A DNA stretch of 64,000 nucleotides from an uncultured SAR86 cluster bacterium (GTDB lineage Bacteria; Pseudomonadota; Gammaproteobacteria; Magnimaribacterales; D2472), in the NCBI GenBank assembly GCA_902602595.1, contig CACKRJ010000001.1, positions 186,001-250,000 on the forward strand, written 5' to 3'. Made by a program: the position numbers and the translations under genes. The notes beneath the pieces were generated by a model. That model saw nothing but the letters and a program-made list of their open reading frames with translations, was not told the origin of the DNA and did not search any database. Shown here in pieces: positions 62,530-64,000 of this stretch. Each line of letters opens with the position of its first letter. Position 1 is the first letter of the stretch.

Positions 62530-63804
62530 ATGGAATCTCAGGCTGATTCAATCTTTGCTAATTCACAAACTATCGAAACATATGATGCTGAACTATGGTA
62601 TGCCCTGGCTCGAGAGTCTACTCGTCAAGAAGAGCATATAGAACTGATAGCGTCGGAAAATTATGCTAGTAAAAGAGTAATGGAAGCTCAGGGCGGTCTG
62701 CTTACAAACAAATATGCAGAGGGTTATCCCCACAAAAGATACTATGGTGGATGTGAGCATGTTGATATTGCAGAAGAATTAGCGATCGATAGAGCAAAAG
62801 AACTCTTCAAGGCAGATTATGCAAATGTACAGCCTCATTCAGGATCCTCAGCAAATGCAGCGGCATTTTTAGCTATGCTCGAACCAAATGATACGATTCT
62901 TGGAATGAGCCTTGATCAAGGAGGCCATTTAACTCACGGAGCAAAAGTAAATTTTTCAGGCAAAAACTACACAGCATTTCAATACGGCCTTCATCCAGAA
63001 ACACATGATATTGATTATGATCATGTAAGAGATTTAGCTAAAAAGCATAATCCCAAAATGATCATTGCTGGCTTTTCAGCTTTTTCTGGGACTATAGATT
63101 GGAAAATTTTCAGAGATATTGCAGATGAGATTGGTTCTTTTTTTCTAGTCGATATGGCTCATGTTTCAGGGCTAGTTGCTGCTGGACTATACCCCTCTCC
63201 AGTGCCCTATGCTGATGTCGTGACCTCTACAACTCATAAAACTTTAAGAGGGCCAAGATCAGGAATTATTATTGCAAAATCAAATGAAGCTTTAGAAAAA
63301 AAATTAAACTCAGCTGTATTCCCAGGGTCTCAAGGCGGACCACTAATGCACGTAATAGCAGCAAAAGCTGTATGTTTTAAGGAAGCTCTTGAACCAAATT
63401 TCAAAATATACATGCAACAAGTAATTGATAACGCAAAAATCATGTGCAAGGTTATTCAAGATCGTGGCATTGATGTTGTAACAGGTAGAACTGATAATCA
63501 TATTGTTTTAATGGATTTAAGAAGCAAAGGATTGACCGGTAAAGACTGTGAAATAGCTCTAGGTCAAGCAAATATAACTGTTAATAAAAATGCAGTTCCG
63601 GACGATCCACAGTCACCATTTGTAACCTCAGGAATAAGATTAGGCACGCCTGCTGTCACCACAAGAGGTTTTAGAAATGATGAAGTGGAACAATTAACTA
63701 ATTGGATCTGCGATATTGTTCTTGATCTTGGCAATGCTGATAAAATTAATCTCATTAAAGATCAAGTTGTCCAACTATGCAGCAAGTTTCCGGTATATAA
63801 ATAA
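62530..63804 (+). CDS. glyA: serine hydroxymethyltransferase
   Basis: PLP enzyme converting serine and tetrahydrofolate to glycine and methylene-THF, the main source of one-carbon units. It is 424 aa. [36 protein letters not shown], the PLP lysine in [14 protein letters not shown] near residue 238, and [16 protein letters not shown] are signatures. GGAG lies about 6 nt before the ATG. It is followed 2 nt later by nrdR, the usual glyA-nrdR-rib order. Confidence 0.97.
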   Translation: MESQADSIFANSQTIETYDAELWYALARESTRQEEHIELIASENYASKRVMEAQGGLLTNKYAEGYPHKRYYGGCEHVDIAEELAIDRAKELFKADYANVQPHSGSSANAAAFLAMLEPNDTILGMSLDQGGHLTHGAKVNFSGKNYTAFQYGLHPETHDIDYDHVRDLAKKHNPKMIIAGFSAFSGTIDWKIFRDIADEIGSFFLVDMAHVSGLVAAGLYPSPVPYADVVTSTTHKTLRGPRSGIIIAKSNEALEKKLNSAVFPGSQGGPLMHVIAAKAVCFKEALEPNFKIYMQQVIDNAKIMCKVIQDRGIDVVTGRTDNHIVLMDLRSKGLTGKDCEIALGQANITVNKNAVPDDPQSPFVTSGIRLGTPAVTTRGFRNDEVEQLTNWICDIVLDLGNADKINLIKDQVVQLCSKFPVYK

Positions 63805-63806
63805 CA

Positions 63807-64000
63807 ATGTTTTGTCCTTTCTGCCAAGCCCAAGACACAAAAGTGATTGATTCAAGACTAGTTGGTGATGGCTCGCAAATCAGAAGAAGAAGGGAATGTG
63901 AAGTCTGTCATGCAAGATTTACAACCTTTGAAACTGCCGATCTTGCTCTACCTAGAATCGTTAAAAGTGATGGAGAAAGACAGCCATTCAACGGGGTTAA
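63807..64000 (+). CDS. nrdR: transcriptional repressor NrdR (partial)
   Basis: ATP/dATP-sensing repressor of ribonucleotide reductase genes. Only the first 64 codons are in the window; the gene runs past the right edge. The N-terminal zinc ribbon is complete: [19 protein letters not shown] and [13 protein letters not shown] give the two CxxC pairs, followed by RRRREC-like basic residues ([10 protein letters not shown]). The start of the ATP-cone domain is cut. Confidence 0.95.
   Translation, partial: MFCPFCQAQDTKVIDSRLVGDGSQIRRRRECEVCHARFTTFETADLALPRIVKSDGERQPFNGV

Noticed and set aside
1-64000. CRISPR arrays, insertion sequences or prophage
   Set aside because: No regularly spaced repeats, transposase, integrase or phage structural genes were seen. 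The lambda-P-like gene stands without phage neighbours.

Overview
The window reads as a contiguous stretch of chromosome from a small-genome, AT-rich marine gammaproteobacterium. A SAR86-like relative is my best guess. The evidence is gammaproteobacterial gene order (infC-rpmI-rplT-pheS-pheT-ihfA; gyrA-serC-pheA-hisC-tyrA-aroA-cmk-rpsA; xseB-ispA-dxs; scpA-scpB-rluB; ubiG-HAD phosphatase-SDR), low GC, very tight packing with many 1-20 nt gene overlaps, shortened versions of several core proteins, and a TonB receptor next to acyl-CoA dehydrogenases. I see no insertion sequence, integrase, CRISPR array or rRNA. No stretch longer than about 170 bases lacks a gene.

Layout. (1) 1-14739, minus strand: a surface-glycan precursor cluster. 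It encodes a UDP-HexNAc dehydrogenase (cut by the window edge), a UDP-glucuronate 4-epimerase-like enzyme, Wzz, an LhgO-like oxidase, a small unknown protein, a WbpG/PseA-like amidotransferase, a CE4 deacetylase, a formyltransferase, a NeuB/SpsE-type synthase, an epimerase, a DegT aminotransferase, asparagine synthase, a GNAT, a Gfo/Idh oxidoreductase and an SpsF-like nucleotidyltransferase. tRNA-Cys lies inside it. The mix suggests a nonulosonic-acid-type sugar carrying amide, amidino or formyl groups. No glycosyltransferase or flippase is visible here. (2) 14746-24497, minus: pgsA, uvrC, pgi, pyrF, ihfB, ihfA, pheT, pheS, rplT, rpmI, infC, pdxH. (3) tRNA-Leu, then 24651-37426, minus: rpsA, cmk, the aromatic amino acid genes, serC, gyrA and the three-part transhydrogenase pntB/pntA2/pntA1. 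(4) 37561-43142: an SDR; then on plus ubiG, a HAD phosphatase and an SDR; then on minus an AlkA-like glycosylase, rluB, scpB and scpA. (5) 43309-52855, plus: DAHP synthase, a DnaT-domain protein, a lambda-P-like helicase loader, an RND adaptor and pump, xseB, ispA, dxs. (6) 52847-61652, minus: ribA, pgpA, thiL, a thiolase, a small LETM1-like protein, a TonB receptor and two acyl-CoA dehydrogenases. (7) 61815-64000, plus: nth, glyA and the start of nrdR.

Most unusual features. The first is a chromosomal pair (44362-45727) made of a DnaT-domain protein and a phage lambda P-like protein. It looks like a domesticated replicative-helicase loading module (compare DopC/DopE). The second is a set of reduced core proteins: PheT without its tRNA-binding OB domain, ribosomal protein S1 with five rather than six S1 domains, and an RND adaptor without the coiled-coil hairpin. 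Others are tandem ihfA-ihfB, infC with a probable ATC start, a 24-bp perfect palindrome before the RND operon, and the unusual glycan pathway at the left end.
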